A stretch of DNA of 64,000 bases from Clostridiaceae bacterium (GCA_021769555.1 JAETSR010000004.1:1-64000); one strand, 5' to 3'. Shown: positions 27,654 to 36,697, counted from the stretch's first letter. Made by a program: numbers and translations. Notes: a model not told the origin generated them from the sequence alone.

Positions 27654-28358
27654 ATGAAGAAGGTGCTGGTTGCGGAGGACGAACAGAATATACGCGAGTT
27701 CGTGGTGATAAACCTTGAGCGGGCCGGGTATGAGATAACCGAGGCCGAGAGCGGCGACCAGGCCCTGGAGCTCTACAGGCGGGGGGGCGGGGACTTCCAT
27801 GTGGTGATACTGGACATCATGATGCCCGGGGCCCACGACGGCCTTGCCGTCTGCCGGGAGCTTCGGAGCAGGAACCCTACCCTCGGCATAATCCTGCTCA
27901 CGGCCAAGACCCAGGAGATGGACAAGGTGAGCGGCCTGATGATGGGCGCGGACGACTACGTGACAAAGCCCTTCTCCCCCTCTGAGCTGGTTGCCAGGGT
28001 GGACGCGGTGTACAGAAGGGTGGCCCTGGCGGCGGAGCGGTATGAGTCCGTAAGGCAGGACCAGCTGGCGGCCGGGGAGTTCACCCTGAACCTTCGGGAC
28101 CGCTCCTTTACAAAGGGAGGGGCCCCCATTGAGCTGACCCAGGTGGAGTTCCAGATAATGGAATACTTCCTTGAGAACCCTGGAATTGCCCTTGCAAGGG
28201 GGGATATCCTCCGGCACGTATGGGGCCCGAGCTATGTGGGGGAGGAGAAGATAGTGGACGTGAACATCCGAAGGCTCAGGATGAAGGTGGAGGACGAGCC
28301 CTCCAATCCCCAGCATATCACAACAGTATGGGGCCTGGGGTACCGCTGGAAGAACTGA
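27654..28358 (+). CDS. OmpR/PhoB-family response regulator
   Basis: 234 residues: receiver domain (about 1-120) with the acidic pair EDE at 8-10, phospho-acceptor Asp54 in VVILDIMMPG, Thr and Lys (TAK; TKPFSP). A winged-helix DNA-binding domain (about 135-230) ends in VWGLGYRW. AAGGAGG precedes ATG. It pairs with the kinase 16 bp downstream and the lipoprotein upstream. The regulon is not visible from the window. Confidence 0.96.
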   Translation: MKKVLVAEDEQNIREFVVINLERAGYEITEAESGDQALELYRRGGGDFHVVILDIMMPGAHDGLAVCRELRSRNPTLGIILLTAKTQEMDKVSGLMMGADDYVTKPFSPSELVARVDAVYRRVALAAERYESVRQDQLAAGEFTLNLRDRSFTKGGAPIELTQVEFQIMEYFLENPGIALARGDILRHVWGPSYVGEEKIVDVNIRRLRMKVEDEPSNPQHITTVWGLGYRWKN

Positions 28359-28374
28359 GCAGAGGGGGAAGGGC

Positions 28375-29781
28375 ATGTTTGGGGGAAGCATTTCAAGGCG
28401 CTGGTTCATAAATACCATCGGGGCGGTGCTGGTGATACTGGCGGCCTTCGTGGTAACGCTGTCATATATGGTGCAGAACTCCACCTATAACAATATAGAG
28501 AGCACCCTGACGGGCCGCATGGACGAGCTTCTCAACTGGCTCTCAAGCCGCTCCGGGGATTACCAGACCTCCGAGTTCATAGCCGTGACCCGGGACTATA
28601 TCGAGACCTTCCAGGACAAGGCCAAGATGGAGATAATGGCCCTGGGCCGGGACGGCAGGGTGTTTATCACCTCCACCGGCTTTGAACCCGACCACGAGCA
28701 GCCCATGCCGGACTATCAGATTGCCCTCGGGAGCAGCGACGACTCAGGCAAATGGGTGGGGGAGCTGAACACCGGGGAGAAGGTCATGGCTGTGACCAGG
28801 GTGGTGAGAAACGAGAACGGCGGCCTTGTGGGCTCGGTGCGCTATATGGTCTCCATGGAGCGGGCGGACCAGCAGACTTTGACCATAGTGATATTTCTGA
28901 CTGTGGCGGCCCTGTTTATCATGCTGCTCCTGACCTTCTCCGGGGTGTACTTCATACGGTCCATACTGGTCCCCGTGCGGCAGGTGACGGAGAGCGCCAG
29001 GCAGATAGCCCAGGGGGACTTTGAGGTGCGCATTGAAAAGGCCCGGGACGACGAGATAGGCGGCCTCTGTGACACCATCAACGACATGGCCGGGGAGCTG
29101 GGCGCGGCGGAGCGCATGAAGAACGAGTTCATCTCCTCGGTGTCCCACGAGCTGAGAACGCCCCTCACGGCCATAAAGGGCTGGGCGGAGACTTTAAGGA
29201 GCGGAGCGGACCCGGCCACTGAGGAGAGGGGCATGGACGTGATAATCCGGGAGTCCGAGAGGCTCTCGGGGCTTGTGGAGGAGCTGCTGGACTTTTCCAG
29301 GCTTCAGAACGGGCGAATGCAGCTGGTATGCGAGCGCATGGATATTCTGGCTGAGCTTGACGAGGCTGTATACCTCTTTACCGAGCGGGCCCGCACAGAG
29401 AAGAAGGAGCTGATATACGAGGAGAACATCAGCCTTGCGCCGGTGTACGGGGACAGGAACCGGCTCAAGCAGGTATTCGTGAATATCATAGACAACGCCC
29501 TGAAGTACACCGGGGAGGGGGGCTCCGTCACCGTCTCCTCAGAGCTTACCGGGGAGCGGGTGCAGGTGATAATAGCGGACACCGGGTGCGGAATACCAAA
29601 GGAGCACCTGCCTAATGTGAAGAAAAAATTCTATAAGGCAAACCAGCTGGTGCGGGGCTCTGGGATAGGACTGGCCGTGGCGGACGAGATAGTGTCCATG
29701 CACGAGGGGACGCTGGAGCTTGAGAGCACCGAGGGGGAGGGCACGGCTGTGACCATAAGCATACCATTATGCAAAACTTGA
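28375..29781 (+). CDS. Sensor histidine kinase
   Basis: 468 residues with two membrane segments (about 12-36 and 168-192) flanking an extracellular sensor of about 130 residues, then HAMP, then HisKA with SHELRTPLTAIKGW (phospho-acceptor His near 258). The HATPase domain has an N box (NIIDNALKY), G1 box (ADTGCGIP) and a G2 box (RGSGIGLAV). It should phosphorylate the upstream regulator in response to an envelope signal. The ligand is not predictable. Confidence 0.96.
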   Translation: MFGGSISRRWFINTIGAVLVILAAFVVTLSYMVQNSTYNNIESTLTGRMDELLNWLSSRSGDYQTSEFIAVTRDYIETFQDKAKMEIMALGRDGRVFITSTGFEPDHEQPMPDYQIALGSSDDSGKWVGELNTGEKVMAVTRVVRNENGGLVGSVRYMVSMERADQQTLTIVIFLTVAALFIMLLLTFSGVYFIRSILVPVRQVTESARQIAQGDFEVRIEKARDDEIGGLCDTINDMAGELGAAERMKNEFISSVSHELRTPLTAIKGWAETLRSGADPATEERGMDVIIRESERLSGLVEELLDFSRLQNGRMQLVCERMDILAELDEAVYLFTERARTEKKELIYEENISLAPVYGDRNRLKQVFVNIIDNALKYTGEGGSVTVSSELTGERVQVIIADTGCGIPKEHLPNVKKKFYKANQLVRGSGIGLAVADEIVSMHEGTLELESTEGEGTAVTISIPLCKT

Positions 29782-29801
29782 CCGGGAAAGGACTTTGATT
29801 T

Positions 29802-30737
29802 ATGCCAAAGAAGATAACCACCATAGGCGGCCAGGCGCTGATGGAGGGCATTATGATGGTGGGCCCAAAGCGCACTACCGCCGCCTTTTGCGACAGCGAG
29901 GGAAATATCACCACCGAGGACATACACGCGGACAGGCTCACAAAGAAATACCCCATCCTGGGCAAGCCCTTTATCAGGGGGATATTCGCCCTTATAGACA
30001 CCTTCAGGCTGGGCTATAAGGCCCTCTCCATGTCCGCGGACAGGCTGACGGATATGGAGGATGAGGAGCTCACCGGCCTTGACAAGTGGCTGGAGGACCA
30101 TCTTGGGGACAAGCTCACCGGCATAGTCATGGGCATAGGCTCAGTGCTGGGGGTGGGCCTGGCGGTGTTGCTCTTCTTCATGCTACCCACCTTCCTCTTT
30201 AACCTGCTCCTGGGGGCCGTGGGGGAGGGCATTGCCGGGTGGCGGTCCGTATTCGAGGGCGTGCTGAGGATAGGCATATTCCTGGGGTATGTGGCGTGCG
30301 TATCAATGGTGCCTGACATAAAGCGGGTGTTCCGGTACCATGGGGCTGAGCATAAGACCATCTTCTGCTATGAGGAGGACCTGCCACTTACCGTTGAGAA
30401 CGTCCGGCCGCAAAAGCGCTTCCACCCCCGGTGCGGCACGAGCTTTATGATACTTATGCTCCTTTTAGGCATAATAGCGGGCTTCTTTATCCCCTTCTCA
30501 AACCCAGTGATACGCACAGCTGTGAAGCTCTTGTGCATACCCGTTATCGTGAACATAGGCTATGAGGTGCAGAAGGCGTGCGCAAGGCACGACAACCTGC
30601 TCTGCCGCATTATAACCGCCCCGGGCCTCTGGATGCAGCGCATTACAGTGAAGGAACCGGACGACAAAATGATAGAGGCAGCTATAGCCGCCATGCAGGC
30701 GGTCATACCAGCAAACGGCGAGGACCTTATAAAGTGA
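29802..30737 (+). CDS. DUF1385 family membrane protein (YqhQ-like)
   Basis: 311 residues of the DUF1385 family. The opening GGQALMEGIMM is the family signature, and YHGAEHKTIFCYE and HPRCGTSF follow between hydrophobic helices. There are about four membrane segments (near 105-130, 142-165, 212-232, 236-255). The molecular function is not established; in Firmicutes it is often encoded with prmC/prfA, as here with prmC. The last base pairs overlap the prmC start (GTGA). Confidence 0.92.
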   Translation: MPKKITTIGGQALMEGIMMVGPKRTTAAFCDSEGNITTEDIHADRLTKKYPILGKPFIRGIFALIDTFRLGYKALSMSADRLTDMEDEELTGLDKWLEDHLGDKLTGIVMGIGSVLGVGLAVLLFFMLPTFLFNLLLGAVGEGIAGWRSVFEGVLRIGIFLGYVACVSMVPDIKRVFRYHGAEHKTIFCYEEDLPLTVENVRPQKRFHPRCGTSFMILMLLLGIIAGFFIPFSNPVIRTAVKLLCIPVIVNIGYEVQKACARHDNLLCRIITAPGLWMQRITVKEPDDKMIEAAIAAMQAVIPANGEDLIK

Positions 30738-31576
30738 CCGCCCGGGAGCTCTACCTCCTGGCCAGGGCCCGCCTGGGGGAGGCGGGGATAGACTCCCCAG
30801 GCTTCGACGTCTCCCTGCTTGCGGAGCGCTTTCTGGGCCTTAACCGGCCGGCGCTTGCTATGCACGGTGACACTGTACCAAATGAGGAGAAGCGGCGGGA
30901 GTTTTTAGAGGCCCTGGACCAGCGGGCCGCCCGCAGGCCCCTGCAATATATCCTGGGGGAGTGGCCCTTCATGTCCCTTACCCTAAAGGTTGGCGAGGGG
31001 GTGCTCGTGCCGAGGGAGGACACCGCCGTGCTGGTGGAGGCCATGGGCCCAATGCTAGAAAGAGGGGCCAGGGGCCTCGACCTCTGTGCGGGGACAGGAG
31101 CCGTCGGGCTGGGGCTGTGCTCCATTGTGCCGGGGATAGAGGTCACCTGCGTGGAGCTGGACGAGCTTGCCTTGGGATATCTTCGGGAGAATACGGCAAG
31201 GTATCCGGAGTATAGCTGTACAGCTGTAAAGGGGGACGTGCTGGGCGCTCCCGAGGGCTTCCCCCATGGGCTTGACTTCATCGCCTCAAACCCGCCGTAT
31301 ATCGCCACAGAGGAGCTGCCCGCCTTACAGCCCGAGGTACAGAAAGAGCCGCCCCTCGCCCTGGACGGGGGCGGGGACGGCCTGAAATTTTACCGGGCTA
31401 TACTGGAAAGCTGGGCCGCGCTGCTCCGGCCCGGAGGCCTGCTGGGGGTGGAGACAGGCGAGGACCAGGGGGCCGCAGTAATGGAGCTGTTCGCCCGGCA
31501 CGGCTTTACGGACATCGCCCTGCACCGGGACCTTGCCGGGCTCCACAGGGCCGTAACAGGGCGCTCAGCAGTCTGA
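30734..31576 (+). CDS. prmC: Peptide chain release factor N5-glutamine methyltransferase
   Basis: PrmC methylates the Gln of the GGQ motif in release factors 1 and 2. The 280 residues have an N-terminal helical domain, SAM-binding motif LDLCAGTGAVGLG (about 117-129) and the catalytic SNPPYI (about 180-185). The start is GTG at 30734 overlapping the TGA of DUF1385 (GTGA); any later ATG would lose the N-terminal domain. Its 3' end overlaps the convergent recX by 12 bp. The expected partner prfA is not in the window. Confidence 0.93.
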   Translation: MTARELYLLARARLGEAGIDSPGFDVSLLAERFLGLNRPALAMHGDTVPNEEKRREFLEALDQRAARRPLQYILGEWPFMSLTLKVGEGVLVPREDTAVLVEAMGPMLERGARGLDLCAGTGAVGLGLCSIVPGIEVTCVELDELALGYLRENTARYPEYSCTAVKGDVLGAPEGFPHGLDFIASNPPYIATEELPALQPEVQKEPPLALDGGGDGLKFYRAILESWAALLRPGGLLGVETGEDQGAAVMELFARHGFTDIALHRDLAGLHRAVTGRSAV

Positions 31577-32179
31577 GAGCCCCCTCATCCCCTCCCTGAT
31601 ATGCTCATAGCTGTAGCCCATGCGCTGGAGCGCCGCGTGCGCCCGGCGCTTTATTTTTTCATCCTCCCGCCAGAGGGGGTACTTTCTCTCCAATATCTCC
31701 CCAATACGCAGGGAGAACGCCTCCGGGTCGTCGTACTCATCCAGAAGCTCGTCGATAAGCTCCGGGCGTATACCCTTCTGCCTCAGCTCCTGGCGCACCC
31801 GCATGGGCCCGAAGCGCTTATGCTCGAAGAGCTCTCTTGCATACCGCCTGCCGTACTCGTCGTCGTCCACAAGCCCCAGCTCCTCCATCTTCTTAACAGC
31901 GGCCTCTGCGGCCTCCTTGGAGGCGGCTGTGCGGGCAATCTTCTCCCGGAGCTCCCTGCTGGTGTGGTCCCGGTACTCAAGGAGGTACAGGGCCTTCTCC
32001 GAGGCCCGCCTGTTGTCGGAGTCCAGTATGAGCTTATGGAGCTCCTCGTCGCTGAGCTGGTCCCCGGGGCTCAGGCGGGACATCAGGAACACCTCACGGT
32101 CTATCTTCACGGCGGCCTCGCCGTCTATGTAAAGCTGTACAAGGCCCTTTCGCCTGGGCTCGGCGGCAGTGAGCTCCAT
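31565..32179 (-). CDS. recX: Recombination regulator RecX
   Basis: RecX binds RecA filaments and limits or tunes recombinase activity. The 204 residues consist of helical three-helix repeats with the family pattern R-S..EL..KL (here TSRELREKI), LGLVDDDEYGRRYA, KRFGPMRVRQEL and KGI..ELI. The ATG overlaps the recA stop (TGATG on the minus strand), so RecX is translated by coupling from the recA message. Confidence 0.93.
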   Translation of the reverse strand: MELTAAEPRRKGLVQLYIDGEAAVKIDREVFLMSRLSPGDQLSDEELHKLILDSDNRRASEKALYLLEYRDHTSRELREKIARTAASKEAAEAAVKKMEELGLVDDDEYGRRYARELFEHKRFGPMRVRQELRQKGIRPELIDELLDEYDDPEAFSLRIGEILERKYPLWREDEKIKRRAHAALQRMGYSYEHIREGMRGLSDC

Positions 32180-33369
32180 CAGTCGTCCACCGTGATGTCA
32201 AGGCTGGCGTCATCCGCCGGGGCCTTTGAGGCCGCCGGCTTTTTCTCAGGGGCCTTCTCCTCCGGCTGGGCCTTCTCCTCACCCTCGGCGGGAGCGGCCT
32301 CATCCTTCTCTGCCTCATCTTTTCCCTTGCCCATCTTTTGGGCGTAAAGCTTATTCACATTATCCCGCACGGCCTTCTCTATGTTCTCCGCCACCTCCGG
32401 GTTCGCGGCGAGAAAATCCTTCACCTTCTCCCGGCCCTGGCCTATGCGCTCGCCGTTATAGGAGAACCATGAGCCGCTCTTCTGGATTATCTCAAGCTGC
32501 ACGCCGATGTCCACAAGCTCGCCCATCCTGGAAATCCCCTTGCCGTAGAGCACGTCAAATTCAGCCGTCCTGAATGGCGGGGCCACCTTGTTCTTTACCA
32601 CCCTCACCTTTGTGTGCGCGCCGATGATTTCCGTGCCGTTCTTTATTACCTCCCCCTTGCGCACGTCTATGCGCACGGAGGAATAGAACTTCATGGCCCG
32701 GCCGCCGGGAGTGACCTCCGGGCTGCCGTACATCACGCCAACCTTCTCCCGCAGCTGGTTTATGAAGATGGCCACGCAGTTGGACTTGGAGATGGCCCCC
32801 GCCAGCTTTCTCAGGGCCTGGCTCATGAGCCTTGCCTGCAGTCCCACGTGGGTGTCGCCCATCTCCCCCTCTATCTCCTGCTTTGGCACCAGGGCCGCAA
32901 CGGAGTCCACCACTATCACGTCGATGGCGTTGGAGCGTATCAGCTCCTCGGCTATCTCTAAGGCCTGCTCGCCGGTGTCCGGCTGAGAGACCAGAAGCTC
33001 GTCCACCTGAACGCCCAGGGCCGCGGCGTACATCGGGTCTAAGGCGTGCTCAACGTCTATGAAGGCAGCATACCCTCCCGCCTTCTGCCCCTCGGCCACA
33101 CAGTGCAGGGCGAGGGTCGTCTTGCCCGAGGACTCCGGGCCGTATATCTCCACTATCCTTCCCCTGGGCAGCCCGCCCACGCCCAGAGCCAGGTCCAGGG
33201 ACAGTGAGCCCGTGGGGATGGACTCTATGTTCAGCGCCGAGTTCTGCCCCAGCTTCATCACCGCGCCCTCCCCGAAGGTCTTTTTTATCTGGGCCAGGGC
33301 CGTGTCCAGGGCCTTCTTGCGCTCGTCCCCCTTATTGGCCCCTGCCGCCGCCTGCTTCTTTTCCGCCAT
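32179..33369 (-). CDS. recA: Recombinase RecA
   Basis: RecA forms filaments on single-stranded DNA for homologous recombination and triggers LexA self-cleavage. The 396 residues include Walker [11 protein letters not shown] (about 76-85), DNA-binding loops L1/L2 (INQLREKVG and the segment after it) and NKVAPPFR. An extended C-terminal tail rich in Glu, Ala, Pro and Lys (about 345-396) is longer and more acidic/basic-mixed than in Bacillus. The start at 33369 follows CAGGAGGAAATAAAT. It leads the recA-recX operon. Confidence 0.98.
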   Translation of the reverse strand: MAEKKQAAAGANKGDERKKALDTALAQIKKTFGEGAVMKLGQNSALNIESIPTGSLSLDLALGVGGLPRGRIVEIYGPESSGKTTLALHCVAEGQKAGGYAAFIDVEHALDPMYAAALGVQVDELLVSQPDTGEQALEIAEELIRSNAIDVIVVDSVAALVPKQEIEGEMGDTHVGLQARLMSQALRKLAGAISKSNCVAIFINQLREKVGVMYGSPEVTPGGRAMKFYSSVRIDVRKGEVIKNGTEIIGAHTKVRVVKNKVAPPFRTAEFDVLYGKGISRMGELVDIGVQLEIIQKSGSWFSYNGERIGQGREKVKDFLAANPEVAENIEKAVRDNVNKLYAQKMGKGKDEAEKDEAAPAEGEEKAQPEEKAPEKKPAASKAPADDASLDITVDD

Positions 33370-33403
33370 ATTTATTTCCTCCTGTATCCTGAGACATGTA
33401 CCT

Positions 33404-33432
33404 ATTATATATGAAAACATCCCCAAAAGCAA
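33404..33432 (-). promoter_or_regulatory. recA promoter
   Basis: On the minus strand TTGCTT (33427-33432), 17-bp spacer, perfect TATAAT (33404-33409), 35 bp before the recA start. Confidence 0.8.
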
Positions 33433-33452
33433 GACCTTTTCAAAGAAAATTC

Positions 33453-33464
33453 AAACATATGTTT
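33453..33464. promoter_or_regulatory. Candidate LexA (SOS) operator between recA and the isomerase gene
   Basis: AAACATATGTTT is a perfect 12-bp palindrome. It differs by one base from the box in the radC-uvrB promoter. It lies 20 bp upstream of the recA -35 and 3 bp upstream of the -35 of the divergent promoter, so which gene it controls is open. Confidence 0.5.
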
Positions 33465-33467
33465 TAG

Positions 33468-33496
33468 TTGCTTTTTCAGATAGTTTGCGCTATGAT
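33468..33496 (+). promoter_or_regulatory. Promoter of the isomerase-like gene
   Basis: TTGCTT (33468-33473), 17-bp spacer, TATGAT (33491-33496), 47 bp before the start codon, divergent from recA. Confidence 0.75.
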
Positions 33497-33543
33497 AGTA
33501 AATAATAAAGCTCTGCAACTATGAATATACGGAGGGATTTCCC

Positions 33544-35028
33544 ATGAACAACATTCCAAAGGTCAAAATCGGCGTTGTGGCCGTCTCCCGGGACTGTTTC
33601 CCCGAGAGCCTGTCGGTAAACCGCCGCCGGGCCCTGATGGACGCTCTCACGTCAAAATACGGCGCGGAGGCGTCGGAGGTCTACGAGTGCCCGGTCTGCA
33701 TTGTGGAGTCTGAGATACATATGACACAGGCTCTTGAGGACATAAAGAAAAACGGCTGCAACGCCCTGGTGGTGTACCTTGGCAACTTCGGCCCCGAGAT
33801 TTCCGAGACCCTTCTTGCAAAGCACTTCGACGGCCCCTGCATGTTCATCGCCGCCGCCGAGGAGTCCGGGGACAATCTTATCGGAGGCCGGGGCGACGCC
33901 TACTGCGGTATGCTCAACGCCAGCTATAACCTGAAGCTCCGGGAGATAAAGGCATATATCCCCGAGGAGCCTGTGGGCGACGCGGAGGACTGCGCAGACC
34001 GCATACACGAGTTTATCCCCATCGCAAGGGCCTTAGTGGGCCTCAAGTCCCTTAAAATCATCAGCTTCGGCCCCCGCCCCCTGAACTTCCTGGCCTGCAA
34101 CGCCCCCATCAAGCGCCTCTACGACCTGGGCGTTGAGATAGAGGAAAACTCTGAGCTGGACCTCTTCGAGGCCTTCCATAAGCACGCCGGTGACCCCCGC
34201 ATAGCCGAGGTCAAGGCAGACATGGAGCGTGAGCTGGGCGAAGGCAACAAGAAGCCGGAAATCCTCGAGAAGCTGGCCCAGTACGAGATTACCCTCCTGG
34301 ACTGGATAGAGGAGCACAGGGGCTACAGGCAGTATGTCACCCTCACCAGCAAGTGCTGGCCCGCCTTCCAGACCCAGTTCGGCTTCGTGCCCTGCTATGT
34401 GAACTCCCGCCTTACCGGCCGTGGCATTCCGGTTTCATGCGAGGTGGACATCTACGGCACCCTCTCCGAGTTCATCGGCACATGCGTCAGCAGTGATATC
34501 GTAACGCTCCTGGACATCAACAATACCGTCCCCAAGGACATGTACAAGTCCGAGATAGAGGGCAAATACCCCTACCAGTTCTCCGACACCTTCATGGGTT
34601 TCCACTGCGGCAACACCTGCTCCAGTAAGATTTGCAGCCCCACCATGAAGTACCAGATGATTATGGCCCGCAGCCTCCCCGAGGAAGTGACCCAGGGTAC
34701 TCTCGAGGGCGATATCGTCCCCGGAGACATCACCTTCTTCAGGCTTCAGTCCACCGCCGACTGCCAGCTCCGCGCATACGTAGCCGAGGGCGAGGTGCTC
34801 CCCGTAGCCACCCGCTCCTTCGGCGGCATCGGCATCTTCGCCATCAACGAGATGGGCCGCTTCTACCGCCATGTGCTCATTGGGAAGAATTATCCCCACC
34901 ACGGCGCTGTGGCCTTCGGACACCACGGTAAGGCGCTGTTTGAGGTGTTTAAGTATCTGGGAGTTTCCGATATCGGGTTCAATCAGCCTAAGGGTATGAT
35001 GTATCCGGGGGAGAATCCGTTTAAGTAA
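33544..35028 (+). CDS. L-fucose/L-arabinose isomerase-like family protein
   Basis: A 494-residue protein of the L-fucose/L-arabinose isomerase superfamily. These enzymes interconvert aldoses and ketoses using a metal bound by Glu, Asp and His. Visible features are the N-terminal Rossmann-like part (KIGVVAVSRDCFPES), a central Cys-rich segment (FHCGNTCSSKIC) and the C-terminal beta domain with HHGAVAFGHHG. The exact substrate cannot be named and no sugar transporter or kinase is adjacent, so it stands as a monocistronic gene. It has its own promoter and a clear terminator. Confidence 0.85.
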   Translation: MNNIPKVKIGVVAVSRDCFPESLSVNRRRALMDALTSKYGAEASEVYECPVCIVESEIHMTQALEDIKKNGCNALVVYLGNFGPEISETLLAKHFDGPCMFIAAAEESGDNLIGGRGDAYCGMLNASYNLKLREIKAYIPEEPVGDAEDCADRIHEFIPIARALVGLKSLKIISFGPRPLNFLACNAPIKRLYDLGVEIEENSELDLFEAFHKHAGDPRIAEVKADMERELGEGNKKPEILEKLAQYEITLLDWIEEHRGYRQYVTLTSKCWPAFQTQFGFVPCYVNSRLTGRGIPVSCEVDIYGTLSEFIGTCVSSDIVTLLDINNTVPKDMYKSEIEGKYPYQFSDTFMGFHCGNTCSSKICSPTMKYQMIMARSLPEEVTQGTLEGDIVPGDITFFRLQSTADCQLRAYVAEGEVLPVATRSFGGIGIFAINEMGRFYRHVLIGKNYPHHGAVAFGHHGKALFEVFKYLGVSDIGFNQPKGMMYPGENPFK

Positions 35029-35045
35029 GAGAGTGGAAATTATTA

Positions 35046-35076
35046 GGGCAGACCTTGGCGGTCTGCCCATTTTCTT
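35046..35076 (+). terminator. Terminator after the isomerase-like gene
   Basis: Stem GGGCAGACC (35046-35054) with GGTCTGCCC (35060-35068), 5-nt loop, followed by ATTTTCTTT. Confidence 0.88.
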
Positions 35077-35089
35077 TGCGCTTCGCGTT

Positions 35090-35148
35090 CAAGACCGTGG
35101 GGCGCCGCCCACACCCTGCAACCTTTGAAAAGGTTGACGAAACTTTTA
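35090..35148 (-). repeat. Two-hairpin intergenic repeat, copy C
   Basis: On the minus strand it begins TAAAAGTTTCGTC at the AraC-gene stop codon (TAA = 35146-35148). Hairpin 1 is CAACCTTT/AAAGGTTG, hairpin 2 GTGGG/CCCAC, ending GGTCTTG. Confidence 0.85.
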
Positions 35149-36096
35149 CTTTAGCTTCACCGGGCGCAGCACCTCATACCCGATACCCTCCGGGTAATGC
35201 CGCTGATAGCACTGGCACTCAACCTCATTCCACTCAAACCGCCCCGCGCTCGCCGACGTGCTCAGCCCGCTGGCGTCCGTATGCTCCGCCGAGAGGTCGT
35301 AATTCCACGCCAGCTCCTCCACCCGGCCCATCACCTCGCCGTTATCCTCCATATAGTCAAAGGGCGGGTGGTAGAACACCAGATAGTAGCTCCCCGGAAT
35401 CTCACGCACCTCAAAGCCCTCGGGTATCGGGCCCTCATAATCGTCCCTCAGCCCCAGGCCGTAGAAATAGTGCCGCTCGCCGTTTACATAGTGCCAGCCC
35501 GCCGTGTGGGGGGTAACCACCGGATGGCCCGCGTGCGCCATGCTCTCCACTATGCCGCAGACCTCGTCGCAGTTGTGCCGCCCCCAGAAGGTGTCGTAGC
35601 AGACGGCCTCATTGTCCCAGATGCCCAGGTACTTGTGGGCGGGGATGTACTCCACCCTCATCCGTGCCTCTCTCAGACTGCCTTTGCTCATGTCTGTGCC
35701 TCCTTTGTTATTCTGTTGTGCGTACTGCCAGGGGTGAAACACGTCCATGCCCATAAACAGCGCCAGGGGCCGGGGAGACAGCCTGTACTCCCGGGGGGTG
35801 CACCCGAAAGCCTCCTTAAAGGCCCTTGTAAAGGCCTCCTGAGAGGAGAACCCGGAGTCCAGCGCTATGTCCAGTATGCGCGCGCCGCTGTCCCTGAGGG
35901 CAAGTGCGGCCGCGGCCAGCCGACGTCTGGAAGCATAGCTCTTGAGCGTCATCCCGGAGACCTGATGAAACAGCGCCGAGCAGTACCAGGGGGAATACCC
36001 CACGTGTCTCGACAGCTGAAGGAGCCCCGCCTCCCCGGAAAGGTTCTGCTCAAGCCAGTCTATCATCCTCTGCACGGCCTCATTGCTGTTGTACAT
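35146..36096 (-). CDS. AraC-family regulator with effector-binding domain
   Basis: 316 residues: two helix-turn-helix motifs in the N-terminal 105 residues (LLQLSRHVGYSPWYCSALF and ILDIALDSGFSSQEAFTRAF, with F-G-C-T-P-R-E-Y-R). A GyrI/Rob-like effector-binding domain follows (about 140-316). Such SoxS/Rob-type regulators sense small amphipathic molecules or drugs. GAGGTGAT lies 5 bases upstream of ATG at 36096. A 35-bp sequence upstream of it recurs upstream of the next gene. Possible targets are the neighbouring ATL-like protein and MATE pump (inference). Confidence 0.93.
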   Translation of the reverse strand: MYNSNEAVQRMIDWLEQNLSGEAGLLQLSRHVGYSPWYCSALFHQVSGMTLKSYASRRRLAAAALALRDSGARILDIALDSGFSSQEAFTRAFKEAFGCTPREYRLSPRPLALFMGMDVFHPWQYAQQNNKGGTDMSKGSLREARMRVEYIPAHKYLGIWDNEAVCYDTFWGRHNCDEVCGIVESMAHAGHPVVTPHTAGWHYVNGERHYFYGLGLRDDYEGPIPEGFEVREIPGSYYLVFYHPPFDYMEDNGEVMGRVEELAWNYDLSAEHTDASGLSTSASAGRFEWNEVECQCYQRHYPEGIGYEVLRPVKLK

Positions 36097-36125
36097 TGTA
36101 TCACCTCTTAGCTGGGTATAGGATA

Positions 36126-36160
36126 GCACAAAGCGGGCCTAAATTGCTTGATGTCAGTTG
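36126..36160 (-). repeat. 35-bp direct repeat, copy 1
   Basis: 33 of 35 bases match copy 2 at 36738-36772, in the same orientation. It starts 30 bp upstream of the AraC-gene start, overlapping its likely promoter. Confidence 0.9.
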
Positions 36161-36165
36161 CGGTA

Positions 36166-36642
36166 TTAAAAGGAGTACAGCGCCCTCTCATATCCCTCTA
36201 CATAGTACCGGAGATTTTTCCTCCCCCTCTGCACAACAGTATGCCCCTCGGCCGTGAGCTTCTCCCGCTGGGCCTCAACGCCTCCCGGGTACTTGGGGTT
36301 CAGCTCACCCCCGGCCTTAAGGGTGCGCCAGTAGGGGGTCTCGTCAGCGCCCCTTTGGTAGCTGGCCCAGGCGGCTATGGACACGAATATCCCCGCTGTG
36401 ATGGGCTCGGTGAAGTCCGCGCCGTTCTCCTTGGCAAAGTGGGCCCGGATGTCGGTAATGGTGGTCAGCCTGCCCTTTGGCACCAGGCGCATGGCCCGGT
36501 CGTAGTCTATCGGCGGGGCGAAGTACATTTTGTCCCCGCCGTACTTCTCAATGGTGCCGGGGTCCGTGACTATCTGTATTTTGGGCATGTCCTTACTGTT
36601 GTTCAGCATAGCGTTGAAATCTTTCCTGTGCTCGTCAGCCAT
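36166..36642 (-). CDS. MGMT-family protein without the acceptor cysteine (ATL-like)
   Basis: The 158 residues include a region resembling the DNA-binding half of O6-methylguanine methyltransferases: VPKGRLTTITDI (about 54-65) and the GGVEAQREKLTAEG helix. Where active enzymes have PCHRV there is TPYWRT, so no methyl-acceptor Cys. Alkyltransferase-like (ATL) proteins with such a change bind O6-alkylguanine and hand it to nucleotide excision repair. That fits the uvr genes in this window, but the link is inference. CAGGAGG sits before ATG, and the promoter at 36662-36690 is its own. Confidence 0.82.
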   Translation of the reverse strand: MADEHRKDFNAMLNNSKDMPKIQIVTDPGTIEKYGGDKMYFAPPIDYDRAMRLVPKGRLTTITDIRAHFAKENGADFTEPITAGIFVSIAAWASYQRGADETPYWRTLKAGGELNPKYPGGVEAQREKLTAEGHTVVQRGRKNLRYYVEGYERALYSF

Positions 36643-36661
36643 AATATCGCCTCCTGATTAG

Positions 36662-36690
36662 AGCATAGCACAGACTGCTTTTCAGTGCAA
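36662..36690 (-). promoter_or_regulatory. Promoter of the ATL-like gene
   Basis: On the minus strand TTGCAC (36685-36690), 17-bp spacer, TATGCT (36662-36667), 20 bp before the start codon. Confidence 0.7.
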
Positions 36691-36697
36691 TGAGACG

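Noticed and set aside
30578-30733. Upstream in-frame extension of prmC inside the DUF1385 gene
   Set aside because: The extension is in the overlap of a well-supported gene; GTG at 30734 matches the homologue start and gives the GTGA coupling.
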